In this document: positions 22,770 through 32,189 of the stretch, piece by piece
How the letters are laid out: every line of letters starts with the position of its first letter
Numbering within the stretch: position 1 is the stretch's first letter
DNA from: an uncultured Oscillospiraceae bacterium
GTDB lineage: Bacteria; Bacillota; Clostridia; Oscillospirales; Ruminococcaceae
Reading direction: 5' to 3'
DNA: 64,000 nucleotides
Assembly (NCBI GenBank): GCA_934448295.1
Contig: CAKSEY010000010.1
Location: 43,979-107,978, forward strand
The notes under the pieces: model-generated
The model's input: the letters and a program-made list of their open reading frames with translations, nothing else
Databases searched by the model: none
Told to the model about the DNA's origin: nothing
Program-made: the position numbers and the translations under genes

Positions 22770-24197
22770 TCACATAGGCACGATCTGGACCGTGTCGTCG
22801 ATTATGCAGACCCTTGACCTGCCGAAAGTATCGGTGATATCCAGGGAAAGGTAGTTTATGCAGAAATGACTGCCGGGATATATCTTGTTGTTCACTATGG
22901 CGCAGAGGTCGTCACGGTGCTTAAGATCCGCGTCAAGCTGGGCGATATAGCCCTGGAGATCCTTGCGGCGCACGGAGAAGTACACCTTGTTCTGGGTCTC
23001 TGTTTTCATCTGGCGCGCCTGCATATCCGTGAGGGCGCCGCCCTGTATTTTCTTGCGGCTTTTCAGGAATTCCACGTTCTTGGTTGCCTGCTCGAATTTC
23101 TCGGTGGCGGCTGTGAGCTCCTCCTCCGCCTCGGTCTTTCGGGCGCAGATAACCGAGCCGTCCCCGATGTTGATTTCAGTGGAGGTGTATTTCTCAGAGC
23201 CGATTATCCCGGCGGTGACGTTCTTCATGGAGGTTATGGCTCCACCGACGATGACCCCGGTTTTGCCCTTTGCGTGGAGCTCTCCGTAGCAGAAAACGGT
23301 GCAGAATGCGAACTGCGAGGACTCCACCATGCCCTGCGCCTTTATCTCGGTATTCTCGCAGAAGCCTATCTTGACGTCGCCGCCTGCCTCCACCTTGCAG
23401 CCGATGGCGCCGCCGTTTATCACGATGTTCTGCCCGGCTGAAAGCTCAGCGCTGAACGCCGTGCCCTCTATCCTGAGGGAGCGCCCCGCCTTTACCGAGA
23501 AGCCCTCCATTACGTTGCCTTTTATCAGCACGTCTCCGAAGAAGTCGATGTTTCCTATCGAGAGGTCGAGATCCGCCTTGATGGTGACGGCGCTTTCAAC
23601 GTTGAAGCAACCGGTGCCGTAGACGATATGTCCGTCGCACGCGGAAACTATATTCTTTCCGTCGGCTGTGAGCAGGTTGTTCTTGCCGAGGGTCACGTTG
23701 GCGGGCTTTCCCGCTTCCGGCTGTATCGTGGTGCCGAAAATGTTCAGCCCCGGCTCCCCGGGGGTGGGCAGCTTTATCTCAGCGATGACCGTGCCGCGCT
23801 TTATCGGAACGATAAGGTTCAGCTCGCGGTAGTCCGCAACGCCGAATTCATCGTGCTTTGGCTTCGGCACGCGGTTCTTCTCAAACAGGAAGTTTATCGA
23901 GCCGTTTTGTCCGCGCTTTGCCGGGGTAGCCCTTGCAACGCATACCGGGGTCTCGTATAATTTTCCCTCTACCATTCCGCGTACTGCTTCCTCGTCTATC
24001 CCAGCGGTAACTCCTCGCCTTACCAGCTCGCCCATTGCCTGGGGCACAGAAATAGGCGCTCCGCTGCCGTGCGGGGCATGGAGTATCATGTTTGCCGTGG
24101 TGCCCTCCGGGTCGTAGCTTACCTCGACCCAGCCGTTGGAGTTGTCCGTGCGCTCCTCCGGCGCTTCTGCCACATCTATTACAGGTTCGTTTGCCAT
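22770..24197 (-). CDS. FapA-type (DUF342) polymerised beta-helix protein
   Basis: 475 residues from the ATG at 24197; the frame stays open 59 codons further up, but that part includes the promoter. The middle is a run of short beta-strands with Gly turns (GNIDFFGDVLIKGNVMEGFSV, AGQNIVINGGAIGC, GGDVKIGFCENTEIKA, GKTGVIVGGAITSMKNV), the DUF342/FapA right-handed helix. A coiled-coil hairpin follows (residues about 375-445). The family occurs in flagellated and non-flagellated Firmicutes with unknown molecular role; no flagellar genes lie here. Confidence 0.88.
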   Translation of the reverse strand: MANEPVIDVAEAPEERTDNSNGWVEVSYDPEGTTANMILHAPHGSGAPISVPQAMGELVRRGVTAGIDEEAVRGMVEGKLYETPVCVARATPAKRGQNGSINFLFEKNRVPKPKHDEFGVADYRELNLIVPIKRGTVIAEIKLPTPGEPGLNIFGTTIQPEAGKPANVTLGKNNLLTADGKNIVSACDGHIVYGTGCFNVESAVTIKADLDLSIGNIDFFGDVLIKGNVMEGFSVKAGRSLRIEGTAFSAELSAGQNIVINGGAIGCKVEAGGDVKIGFCENTEIKAQGMVESSQFAFCTVFCYGELHAKGKTGVIVGGAITSMKNVTAGIIGSEKYTSTEINIGDGSVICARKTEAEEELTAATEKFEQATKNVEFLKSRKKIQGGALTDMQARQMKTETQNKVYFSVRRKDLQGYIAQLDADLKHRDDLCAIVNNKIYPGSHFCINYLSLDITDTFGRSRVCIIDDTVQIVPM

Positions 24198-24345
24198 AAT
24201 CACACCGCCATTCCAGTTGTTGCCATTCCGCTGATTCAGCAGAAAAAAACCGAAGCCTGCCTGGTATCGCCGGGCTCCAGCCGTGCTGCTGTTTTCAAAT
24301 AACTTACTATAATATATGATTCGCAAAAACGAATGTTCTCTATTC

Positions 24346-24374
24346 ATTATAGCATATAGGAGTGAAAACTTCAA
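24346..24374 (-). promoter_or_regulatory. Sigma-A promoter of the FapA-type gene
   Basis: On the minus strand TTGAAG (24369-24374) and TATAAT (24346-24351), spacer 17 bp. The leader is about 140 nt. Confidence 0.8.
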
Positions 24375-24496
24375 TACATAATTGATAATTTTTTTATGCG
24401 TTCCCGGCTTTCCGGCTGTAATGCGCCGTCGAGACTATCGTGGTAAGATTTTGCGATGTTCCGGGTAAATTTTCTGATAAAATTTCAGCAAACCCC

Positions 24497-24525
24497 TTGA
24501 AAACGTTTACAGGATATGATATAAT
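24497..24525 (+). promoter_or_regulatory. Sigma-A promoter overlapping a cre/LacI operator, clan-A glycosidase gene
   Basis: TTGAAA (24497-24502) and TATAAT (24520-24525), spacer 17 bp. The sequence TTGAAAACGTTTACA (24497-24511) matches the catabolite-responsive element consensus at every defined position and covers the -35 and half the spacer, so a bound repressor would exclude polymerase. Confidence 0.8.
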
Positions 24526-24587
24526 ACATATAAATTGAAGCGCGGACAAGCGTAATACAAGCCTAAAATCTGAAAGGACGAACACCA

Positions 24588-26033
24588 ATGGAACATAAGA
24601 TCTATGCAATCGAAATGGGCGCGGCAAAGTGCGCGGTAGACCTCGGCGACGGAAGTGAGCGCGGAGAGTACGTTAACCAGGATTATATCCTCCACAAAAT
24701 GGGCAGACCCCACCGTGCAATAAGCCTGATGTACTGCTACTATCCGCTGGACAAGACATGGCCTGCACGCGCGCGCGACGCATTCGCAGACCAGGAGGTC
24801 AGCTTCCAGTGGGACTACCCCTACGACGATTACTTCACCTACAAGGGCGGTATCGGCGGCACCACTGACGGCGAACCTTTCACCTGCATGAAGGACGTGC
24901 GCCGCCACGGTCAGGACGTTATCCTCACCATGACCGTAGACCCGAACCTCACCGACGACTACCTCATAAAGATAGCTCAGGAGCTCCGCACCTACGGCAG
25001 AATGCAGCTCCGCATAAATCACGAGGCCACCGGCAACTGGTTCAGCTTCACCAAGCGCGCTACTTACCAGCAGATCGCGGATTTCTATGTGCGCTTCCAC
25101 AACATCATCAAGAAAGAGGCTCCGAATGTTTCCACGATACTCTGCATTGGCGGCGTTGAGCACCCCGAAAAGGGCGGCGAGATCGAGATGGAGAAGGAGT
25201 TCGCGGACGCGGTAAGGGCTACCGACATCTGGTCGGTGGATAAGTACATGAGCCTGCACTGGGGCTGGCCGTATGATGTCGCCGACGTTGGCGGCACCAG
25301 CTTCAGCAGAAGCAAGGTGGCTGACACCTACAACCTGACAAAGCTTTCCCAGAAGCGCTACAAGGAGCTTTGCGGCGGCGTACAGAAGCCCATGGTGATG
25401 AGCGAGTTCAACGCGGACGGCGACGTTACTGGTCCCTACGACCAGGCGGCGATGATAAAGGAATTCTGCGATATGCTGAAGAACGACCCGGAGCAGGGCT
25501 GGTTCAGCGGCTTCACATTCTATCAGTTCCGCGACCGCGGCAGACTGGGGCTTGAGATCGAGGATCCGAACAACAAGGACGTAGGAATCGAGCAGCCCGC
25601 GCTTCAGACCTACAAGGAGATAATCCATGACGATTATTTCTATCCGTCCATGACCCAGGGCGCTGAGGCGCAGCTCCCCGTGAAGCTCCGCTGGGGCGGC
25701 AGCGAGGACGCGACAGGTATAGCAATCCCGCTCCACTTCGACAAGAGCCCGGTATTCTGCGAAGCCACCTTTGACGAGCCGCTCAACCTCATGATGGAGC
25801 TCAACGGCAAGTGGTTCTACAAGAGCCCCGAGGCCAAGACCATCGACTTCATGCCGGCATTCTTTGAGAAGCCCCTTGACGGCGCGGCTGACCTTACCCT
25901 CAAGATTTTCGCACCTCCCGCTTCCGGCGAGAACGACCCCTCCCAGGGCGATGACTGGCAGACAAACTACTACACCACTATCACTAAGCTGCCGAATATC
26001 CGCATAAGATTCGCGCCCATCATCGAGGGCTAA
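24588..26033 (+). CDS. Clan GH-A glycoside hydrolase-like protein (GH26-like), cytoplasmic
   Basis: 481 residues without signal peptide. RINHEATGNWFSF carries the expected acid/base Glu146 in the arrangement used by GH26 mannanases (HE-x-x-G-x-W-F), and MVMSEFNADG has a nucleophile-type Glu273. The barrel spans about residues 1-350; the remaining 130 residues look like a beta-sandwich. I cannot place it in a precise family. The start has AAAGGACG upstream of ATG. It stands alone behind its own repressible promoter, opposite to the FapA gene. The lack of export suggests action on imported oligosaccharides, such as mannan or xyloglucan fragments. Confidence 0.7.
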   Translation: MEHKIYAIEMGAAKCAVDLGDGSERGEYVNQDYILHKMGRPHRAISLMYCYYPLDKTWPARARDAFADQEVSFQWDYPYDDYFTYKGGIGGTTDGEPFTCMKDVRRHGQDVILTMTVDPNLTDDYLIKIAQELRTYGRMQLRINHEATGNWFSFTKRATYQQIADFYVRFHNIIKKEAPNVSTILCIGGVEHPEKGGEIEMEKEFADAVRATDIWSVDKYMSLHWGWPYDVADVGGTSFSRSKVADTYNLTKLSQKRYKELCGGVQKPMVMSEFNADGDVTGPYDQAAMIKEFCDMLKNDPEQGWFSGFTFYQFRDRGRLGLEIEDPNNKDVGIEQPALQTYKEIIHDDYFYPSMTQGAEAQLPVKLRWGGSEDATGIAIPLHFDKSPVFCEATFDEPLNLMMELNGKWFYKSPEAKTIDFMPAFFEKPLDGAADLTLKIFAPPASGENDPSQGDDWQTNYYTTITKLPNIRIRFAPIIEG

Positions 26034-26054
26034 TAGGGTCGCGCTCCACCGATA

Positions 26055-26094
26055 TAAAAAAATTTGCCTCAGCTATTGCTGGGGCAATTTTTTT
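26055..26094. terminator. Intrinsic terminator after the clan-A glycosidase
   Basis: Stem AAAATTTGCC-CAGC with GCTG-GGCAATTTTT around a 4-nt loop, A-run left, T-run right. It can also end the convergent EamA gene. Confidence 0.85.
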
Positions 26095-26140
26095 GATGTT
26101 ACATAAGTGACGGATTTTGGAGCAGGTGAATCCCGCAGTA

Positions 26141-27013
26141 CTAAGTTTCTTCGTGATGGCGGTTATTATACTTAAACATGGCGAAAGCCGCCGCGATAAT
26201 TATGCCGTAGCCGATGAAGCTGAATACGTCCGGAATCTGCCCGAACACGATAAAGCCAAGCCCCGCCGCAAAGATTATCTGGGAATAATCGTAGATGGAA
26301 ACCTCCTTTGCAGGGGCGAAGGAATATGCGGTGGTAATGCAGAACTGCGCGACGGCGGCGCTTGCTCCCGCTCCGATGAGCATAAGAAACTGATACCAGG
26401 AAAGCGGCCTGAAGTCGAACATCATCAGCGGCAGCGCCACCAGCGATGAGAACGCCGAGAAAAAGAACACGATATAGTAGCTCTTTGCACCGTGATTCGT
26501 TGCGCGTCTGACGAACGTGTAAGCCGCGCCCGCGCACATTCCTCCGAGAAAGCCCGCGATGGAAGCCACAAGGTCCGCGTTCCGGAAGCTGGGCTTTATT
26601 ACGAACATCGCCCCGATAAACGCGGTAATGATTATCGCCCACTGCACCTTATTCGCGCGCTCTTTCAGCAGGAACGCGGAGAACAATATAACAAAGAACG
26701 GCGACATTTTGTTGAGCAGGGAAGCGTCCGAAAGCGGAAGCCGGTCTATCGCGTAGAAATTCATGATGACCCCGCAGTAGCCGAACGCCGCCCGCAGCAC
26801 CAGGTCAGGCCTTGCGCCCTTCGGCGGGATCACGGAGCAGCGTTTTTTAATCATCACTCCCGCCGCGATGAACACCGCGACAAGGTTCCGGAAGAACGTC
26901 TTTTCTATTGTCGGGACGTCCCCGGCGAGCCGCACGAACATATTCATCAGCGCAAAGAAAAACGCGGATATCACAAGACAGATTATCGCCTTGTGGAGAC
27001 GCTTAAGCTTCAT
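26141..27013 (-). CDS. EamA-family (DMT) transporter
   Basis: 290 residues, ten membrane helices in two homologous halves, as in RhaT/EamA carriers. The ATG at 27013 with AAAGAGGCGG upstream is preferred to an in-frame start 36 codons earlier, which would lie inside pdxY. FVRLAGDVPTIEKTFFRNLVAVFIA matches the family's second helix region. The start overlaps the end of the pyridoxamine kinase gene by 11 bases, which suggests coupled synthesis. It is probably an exporter of a small metabolite; a vitamin B6 link is only context. Confidence 0.88.
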   Translation of the reverse strand: MKLKRLHKAIICLVISAFFFALMNMFVRLAGDVPTIEKTFFRNLVAVFIAAGVMIKKRCSVIPPKGARPDLVLRAAFGYCGVIMNFYAIDRLPLSDASLLNKMSPFFVILFSAFLLKERANKVQWAIIITAFIGAMFVIKPSFRNADLVASIAGFLGGMCAGAAYTFVRRATNHGAKSYYIVFFFSAFSSLVALPLMMFDFRPLSWYQFLMLIGAGASAAVAQFCITTAYSFAPAKEVSIYDYSQIIFAAGLGFIVFGQIPDVFSFIGYGIIIAAAFAMFKYNNRHHEET

Positions 27014-27854
27014 TCTGCCGCCTCTTTTCGATTCCCTCCAGCAGCCTGATATATTCGCCGAGAACGGTCTGGAAGTGTATGCCGTAGAATCTGCGGTCGG
27101 GGGCTGCGGCGGTGCATTCAACGGCGGCGTATGTGAATTTTGTGGCTATTTCCAGCGACTGAGCGTAGTCCGCGCCGCGCAGATAAGCCCCCAGCAGCGC
27201 CGAGGCGAAAACATCGCCGGTGCCGGAGCAGGAAACGTCCTTTTTCGGCGTGAGGAATTCCGTGAAAACGCCGTTACAGCAGCCGACCGCGCCAAGCCGC
27301 CCCTTTTCCGAGAATCCGGTTATCACCGCGAATTTTACCCCGAGCCCGCACAGCTCCAGCAGCATTTCCTTTATTTCATGGAGGGTGGGGCAGGGGTTGA
27401 AGCTCCTGCCGGTGAGCAGACAGGCCTCCGTAATGTTCGGGGTGATTATGTCCGCGCCGGAAATGAACCTGCGCATATGCTCCGGGTAATCGTCGGTGAG
27501 GGCCGCGTACATTTTTCCGTTGTCGCCCATGACCGGGTCGATGAACAGCGGGGTGCCCGGCTGCCTGAACTCGCTGATGAACCTTTCGATGTGCTCAATC
27601 TGCCCGACTGACGCGATATATCCGGTGTAAATTCCGTCAAAGCCGATGTGTTCGCGCTTTAGCTGGTTTCCTATCGGCTCCAGCTCGTCGGTCAGGTCGA
27701 TGCTGTAAAACGTGGGGAATCCCGTGTGATTCGACAGCAGCGCGGTGGGGATCCCGCAGCACTCAACTCCCGCCGCTGAAAGCACCGGGATAGCCGCAGT
27801 CAGCGAGCAGCTCCCTACGCAGGAAAAATCCTGTATCGTGACTATTCTTTTCAT
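27003..27854 (-). CDS. pdxY: Pyridoxamine kinase (PdxY/PdxK family)
   Basis: 283 residues of the ribokinase-like fold. IQDFSCVGSCSLTAAIPVLSA at the N-terminus, FIDPVMGDNGKMY in the middle and the anion-hole motif CSGTGDVF (catalytic Asp) near residue 220 identify a B6-vitamer kinase. It makes PLP or PMP from pyridoxal or pyridoxamine with ATP. It lies 33 bases after the histidine kinase stop and overlaps the EamA transporter, so it belongs to the minus-strand run that starts with ugd. Confidence 0.92.
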   Translation of the reverse strand: MKRIVTIQDFSCVGSCSLTAAIPVLSAAGVECCGIPTALLSNHTGFPTFYSIDLTDELEPIGNQLKREHIGFDGIYTGYIASVGQIEHIERFISEFRQPGTPLFIDPVMGDNGKMYAALTDDYPEHMRRFISGADIITPNITEACLLTGRSFNPCPTLHEIKEMLLELCGLGVKFAVITGFSEKGRLGAVGCCNGVFTEFLTPKKDVSCSGTGDVFASALLGAYLRGADYAQSLEIATKFTYAAVECTAAAPDRRFYGIHFQTVLGEYIRLLEGIEKRRQNEA

Positions 27855-27887
27855 CTCTTGTCGTCCTTTGTTCTATGGTGACGCTTA

Positions 27888-30740
27888 TTATTTCTGATTT
27901 TTCAGCCATCTGCACAGCTCGTGGGTCAGCGCGGGGATATCCAGCGGCTTTGAAACGTGACCGTTCATTCCGTGCTCCTTGGATCTCTTTATGTCCTCGA
28001 TGAACGCATTTGCGGTCATCGCGATTATCGGCACGGAGCCTGCGTCCTCGCGAGGCAGGGCGCGGATCCTGTCCGCCGCCTCGTACCCGTCCAGAACCGG
28101 CATCTGGATATCCATGAAGATCATGCTGTAATATCCAACAGTTGAATTGTTGAAAATTTCCACCGCTTCTTTTCCGTTTTTGGCGATGTCCGTGATAATA
28201 TTCGCTTCGGCGAAGAATTCCGAGGCTATCTCGGCGTTGAATTCAAGGTCCTCCGCCAGAAGAACGCGTTTTCCGCCGAAATCAAAATCAGACATACGGA
28301 CCTTTTTTAAGGCTGCGGAGTTCTGCGCCGCCTTTTCATCGGATTTTCTGCCTTCCTTAAGGCAGACGGTTATCTCAAACCGGGAGCCCTTTCCCACTGC
28401 GCTGTTTATTGCGATGTCGCCGTTCATCATGCGGGCTATGTTCAGCGCGATGGGCATGCCAAGCCCCGTGCCCTGGATACCGCTTATCCTGTGGTCGTCC
28501 GCGCGGACGAACGGGTCGAAGATGTGCTTCTTGAATTCCGGCTTCATGCCGATACCGTTATCCTGCACCGTGAAGAGATAGCGGTGTACCCCGCTGTGGT
28601 CGGGGGAAAGCTCGATGGTGCTGAACTGTATCTCGCCGCCGTCGGGCGTGTATTTCACCGCGTTGCTGAGAATATTTGTCAGAAGCTGGCGGAGCTTTGT
28701 CTGGTCGCCTATCACGTTGAAATTCATGTTGGAATCCACGCTGACAATAAGCTTGTGGTGTTTCTTTTCCGCAACGGGGCGAATCATGGTCACGGTTTCG
28801 TCCAGGAATGTTTTCAGGTCGAACGGCTCCGCGGTGAGCGTGGTTTTGCCGCTTTCTATCGCGGAAAGGTCGAGAACGTTGTTGATTATCTCCAGCAGGT
28901 GGTGACCTGAGGTCTGTATCTTTTCAAGGCAGTCGTTGACGCGCGCCGGGTCGCTGATGTGCTCCTGCGCTATCGCTGACATTCCGAGAATGGAGTTCAG
29001 CGGGGTGCGGATATCGTGGCTCATCTGGCTCATGAACAGGGTTTTCGCGGAGTTCGCGTGCTGCGCCTGGGTGAACGCGTCGCGGAGCGCCTGCTCCACC
29101 TGCACGGAGCGGTTGTGCTCGTCGGTGATGTTGCGCACATAGGTCAGACCCCAAATATCCCCGGTCTCAATGTCCTGCGTGAGAATTACCGCCTCGCGGA
29201 AGAATCCCACTCTTCCGTCCACGGCAAGCTCGTATTCCGTGTCAAAGCTGCGGCGGCGGCTGTCGTACATATCGCAGAGGGTCTTTGTGCAGAAAGTCCT
29301 CCGGAAAACGTCTGCGGCGGACTTGTCGGTGAACAGTTCGGCTTTACGGCTGATGTATTCGTTGTAGGAGCACGGCGGCTCCAGCCCCATGAGCGGCAGT
29401 ATGGGCTGGATCCCGTCCTGCTCGATCACTTCGTCGTAAAGGGTGTCCTTGTTTATATTATAGGTATACACCGCGATGGCGTTGGAAAGGATCGCCTGGC
29501 GGTACTGGCTCTCGGAGCGCAGCGCCCTTTCAAGCCGCTGCTGATAGCGCAGCTCCCGGAGCTTTTCGGCGGTTATAGGCTGAATCGTAAGTATCGCCAT
29601 GCTGGGCTCGCCGTTTTCGTCCGTGTCCGACATGAAGGATTGTATCCTTATCCACTCGGGATTATTTCCCGGGTGCTGGCAGATCTCTATTTCAATGAGC
29701 TTCTCCCCGGAAGCGAAGCGCTTCTTCATGTTTTCGGGGTTGAAGTTGTAGAGTATCGCGCTGTGGTCGCTGGCATTACATTCGCAGTTGTCCGCGAAGC
29801 GCTGCATGGCGTCGGTGAACATTCCGATTTCACTGAAATGCTCGGCATAGCTGCCCTGCTTATCGGCGGAGGAATAGTAGCTTCCGTCCCTCAGGTTTAT
29901 CAGGTCGATGGTCTGATAGGGCAGGGCGAGGCGGTTTATTAGCTGATTGCGCAGCTCCTCCATAAAAACGGCGCGGTGATCCGCCGCAATGCGCCGTATG
30001 ACGATGAACTGCGGATATTTGGCGGCGAGCCGCTGCTTCATCTGGACGAATCTGAGGTTCACCCAGCAGAAGCCCCCCGCATAGCTTATGCGGAACTCGC
30101 CGTGCACCTCGTCGGTTGAGCAGAAGCTTTTCAGCAGGTTCTCCGCCGAGATAAGCTGGCTGAGCCTGGAGCGGTCGTCCGGGTGTATCTTTCCAAGGAT
30201 CGAGTCAAGCCAGTCGCTGTAAGTGAACTCGGTTCCGGCGGAAACGCGGGTGTTGAACGCGTCGTTCAGTATCAGCACCTTGTTGGCGGAAACATCCGCC
30301 AGGGTGCAGTGGGCGAAGCTGTCCAGAAGCTTTTCGGTGAACAGCCGCGTCAGAAGCTGGAGGTCGGGGTCGTACCGGAAAAGCTGCGTGCGGTCGGCGG
30401 GGATCCCCTTGAAATAGCCGTAGATAACAATGCGCCCGCCCTCTTTGGAGACAAGCATGCCGGAGCTGTACACGGAGTACGCTCCCTTTGTTTTGTGGTT
30501 CCAGCGGTATTTTACCTCCGCCCTGATACCATGTATGGTGCTGTCGATGGCTTCCCTCAGAAGCGGGATATCGTCCGGGTGGACGCCCTCGTACCAGCGG
30601 AGATAATTCCCCTCAGGGTCGGAGTTGTCGGCAATGTCCAGCAGCTTCATGAAGTCCTCGTCGAGAAAAAGCTGTCTTGAACTGCCGCCGCGTATAACTA
30701 ATCTGTAAGTGGCGGTTATGGTGGAATCCACCCGGGGCAC
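27888..30740 (-). CDS. Hybrid sensor histidine kinase with C-terminal receiver
   Basis: Up to 950 residues, no membrane helix, so cytoplasmic. About 540 N-terminal residues look like a chain of PAS-type modules, the last reading YELAVDGRVGFFREAVILTQD. HisKA follows with His575 in FMSQMSHDIRTPLN, then HATPase (N-box LLTNILSNAVKYTPDGG near 695, G-boxes near 750). The receiver begins at about 825 (VLLAEDLEFN), with phospho-acceptor Asp in MIFMDIQMPVLDG near 877. No separate Hpt or DNA-binding regulator is encoded nearby. The start may be GTG at 30731 instead of GTG at 30740, because AAAGGGGG is better spaced to the former. Confidence 0.93.
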   Translation of the reverse strand: MPRVDSTITATYRLVIRGGSSRQLFLDEDFMKLLDIADNSDPEGNYLRWYEGVHPDDIPLLREAIDSTIHGIRAEVKYRWNHKTKGAYSVYSSGMLVSKEGGRIVIYGYFKGIPADRTQLFRYDPDLQLLTRLFTEKLLDSFAHCTLADVSANKVLILNDAFNTRVSAGTEFTYSDWLDSILGKIHPDDRSRLSQLISAENLLKSFCSTDEVHGEFRISYAGGFCWVNLRFVQMKQRLAAKYPQFIVIRRIAADHRAVFMEELRNQLINRLALPYQTIDLINLRDGSYYSSADKQGSYAEHFSEIGMFTDAMQRFADNCECNASDHSAILYNFNPENMKKRFASGEKLIEIEICQHPGNNPEWIRIQSFMSDTDENGEPSMAILTIQPITAEKLRELRYQQRLERALRSESQYRQAILSNAIAVYTYNINKDTLYDEVIEQDGIQPILPLMGLEPPCSYNEYISRKAELFTDKSAADVFRRTFCTKTLCDMYDSRRRSFDTEYELAVDGRVGFFREAVILTQDIETGDIWGLTYVRNITDEHNRSVQVEQALRDAFTQAQHANSAKTLFMSQMSHDIRTPLNSILGMSAIAQEHISDPARVNDCLEKIQTSGHHLLEIINNVLDLSAIESGKTTLTAEPFDLKTFLDETVTMIRPVAEKKHHKLIVSVDSNMNFNVIGDQTKLRQLLTNILSNAVKYTPDGGEIQFSTIELSPDHSGVHRYLFTVQDNGIGMKPEFKKHIFDPFVRADDHRISGIQGTGLGMPIALNIARMMNGDIAINSAVGKGSRFEITVCLKEGRKSDEKAAQNSAALKKVRMSDFDFGGKRVLLAEDLEFNAEIASEFFAEANIITDIAKNGKEAVEIFNNSTVGYYSMIFMDIQMPVLDGYEAADRIRALPREDAGSVPIIAMTANAFIEDIKRSKEHGMNGHVSKPLDIPALTHELCRWLKNQK

Positions 30741-30755
30741 CCCCTTTTTCTGATT

Positions 30756-31949
30756 TTAGTCCCTGCTGTAAAGGTCTCTTGTGTAAACCTTGCTCTTTAC
30801 CGGTTCAAGCTCGCTGCTCATGCGGTTTGCAAGAATTACGTCGGAACGGCTGCTGAACTCTGCGAAATCGTTGCACACCTCGTAGTCGAAGAAGCTCTGA
30901 CCGTCTTTCAGCGTTGGCTCGAAGACGATGACCTTTATGCCCTTACTGGCAAGGCGCTTCATGATCCCCTGGATAGAGCTCTGGCGGAAGTTATCGGAAT
31001 TGGATTTCATCGTTAGGCGGTAAACTCCGACGGTTTCCGGAGCCGCCGCTGCGATGTGCTCGGCGATGTAGTCCTTACGGGTCTTGTTCGCCGCGACTAT
31101 CGCGCCGATGATGTCGTTGGGCACGTTGGCGTAGTTCGCCAGGAGCTGCTTTGTGTCCTTGGGCAGGCAGTACCCGCCGTAGCCGAAGCTGGGGTTGTTG
31201 TAGTGCGAGCCGATACGCGGGTCAAGTCCTACGCCGTCGATTATCTGGCGGGTGTTGAGCCCCTTCATCTCGGCGTAGGTGTCAAGTTCGTTGAAGTAAG
31301 CCACGCGCAGCGCAAGGTAGGTGTTGCTGAAAAGCTTTACCGCCTCGGCTTCCGTGGGGTTAAGGTGCAGCGTCGGGATATCCTCCTTGACGGCGCCCTG
31401 CTGGAGCAGCTTTGCAAAAACGTCCGCGCGGGCGGTGGAGTCAGCCCATTCCTCCGGCGCGCCGACAATTATTCTGGAGGGGTAGAGGTTGTCGTAGAGA
31501 GCCTGTCCCTCCCGCAGGAATTCCGGCGAGAAGATGATGCGGTGAGCGGCTTCGGGATATCTTTCGTGCAGACCCTTTGTGTAGCCCACAGGAACGGTGG
31601 ACTTCACAACGATGGTGCAGTCGCTGTTGACGGAGAGCACCAGGTCGATGACAGCCTCGACGGAGGATGTGTCGAAATAGTTCTTTTCCGAGTCGTAGTT
31701 CGTGGGAGTGGCGATAACGACCAGCTCTGCGCCGGCGTACGCGGATTTTCCGTCGGTGGTGGCGGTGAGATTCAGCGGCTTTTCTGCGAGGTACTGCTCG
31801 ATGTATTTGTCCGCGATGGGCGAGCGGCGGCTGTTTATCAGCTCCACCTTTTCGGGAACTATATCTACTGCGGTGACGTCGTTGTTCTGCGAAAGAAGCA
31901 CCGCCATCGAAAGACCTACATATCCGGTTCCCGCTACTGCAATTTTCAT
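30756..31949 (-). CDS. ugd: UDP-glucose 6-dehydrogenase family protein
   Basis: 397 residues. The N-terminal Rossmann motif is AGTGYVGLSMAVLLSQ; the catalytic Cys lies in FGYGGYCLPKDT (residue about 252); EFLREGQALYDN binds the UDP-sugar. It oxidises UDP-glucose to UDP-glucuronate with NAD+ for capsule or exopolysaccharide precursors. Its sequence type (SPIADKYIEQYL) is that of the Gram-positive ugd/Cap-like enzymes. No glycosyltransferases are nearby, so it is a lone copy. It has its own consensus-like promoter at 32051 and is followed after 15 bases by the histidine kinase. Confidence 0.93.
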   Translation of the reverse strand: MKIAVAGTGYVGLSMAVLLSQNNDVTAVDIVPEKVELINSRRSPIADKYIEQYLAEKPLNLTATTDGKSAYAGAELVVIATPTNYDSEKNYFDTSSVEAVIDLVLSVNSDCTIVVKSTVPVGYTKGLHERYPEAAHRIIFSPEFLREGQALYDNLYPSRIIVGAPEEWADSTARADVFAKLLQQGAVKEDIPTLHLNPTEAEAVKLFSNTYLALRVAYFNELDTYAEMKGLNTRQIIDGVGLDPRIGSHYNNPSFGYGGYCLPKDTKQLLANYANVPNDIIGAIVAANKTRKDYIAEHIAAAAPETVGVYRLTMKSNSDNFRQSSIQGIMKRLASKGIKVIVFEPTLKDGQSFFDYEVCNDFAEFSSRSDVILANRMSSELEPVKSKVYTRDLYSRD

Positions 31950-32050
31950 TTTTTTATCCCCCTTGGGTATTTGTTGTATTCTGCGCTTTTTCGGGGCGCG
32001 TTTTGTTTTTGTCCGGTTTGTCCGGCTGATGGGTATAGTTTAACTATTCT

Positions 32051-32079
32051 ATTATAGTACTATCCGCGAAAAAAGTCAA
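32051..32079 (-). promoter_or_regulatory. Sigma-A promoter of ugd
   Basis: On the minus strand TTGACT (32074-32079) and TATAAT (32051-32056), spacer 17 bp; the leader is about 95 nt. It is divergent from the prmA promoter, 33 bp between the two -35 boxes. Confidence 0.85.
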
Positions 32080-32112
32080 TACTTGCAGCGCATTTTTTGC
32101 GGCAAATACCCC

Positions 32113-32141
32113 TTGATTTATCCGGGCAGATGATGTATAAT
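32113..32141 (+). promoter_or_regulatory. Sigma-A promoter of prmA unit
   Basis: TTGATT (32113-32118) and TATAAT (32136-32141), spacer 17 bp. Confidence 0.85.
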
Positions 32142-32189
32142 GTAGAATGTACTATTGTGTGCAATTTCATGAATTACAGGAGAAAAGAA

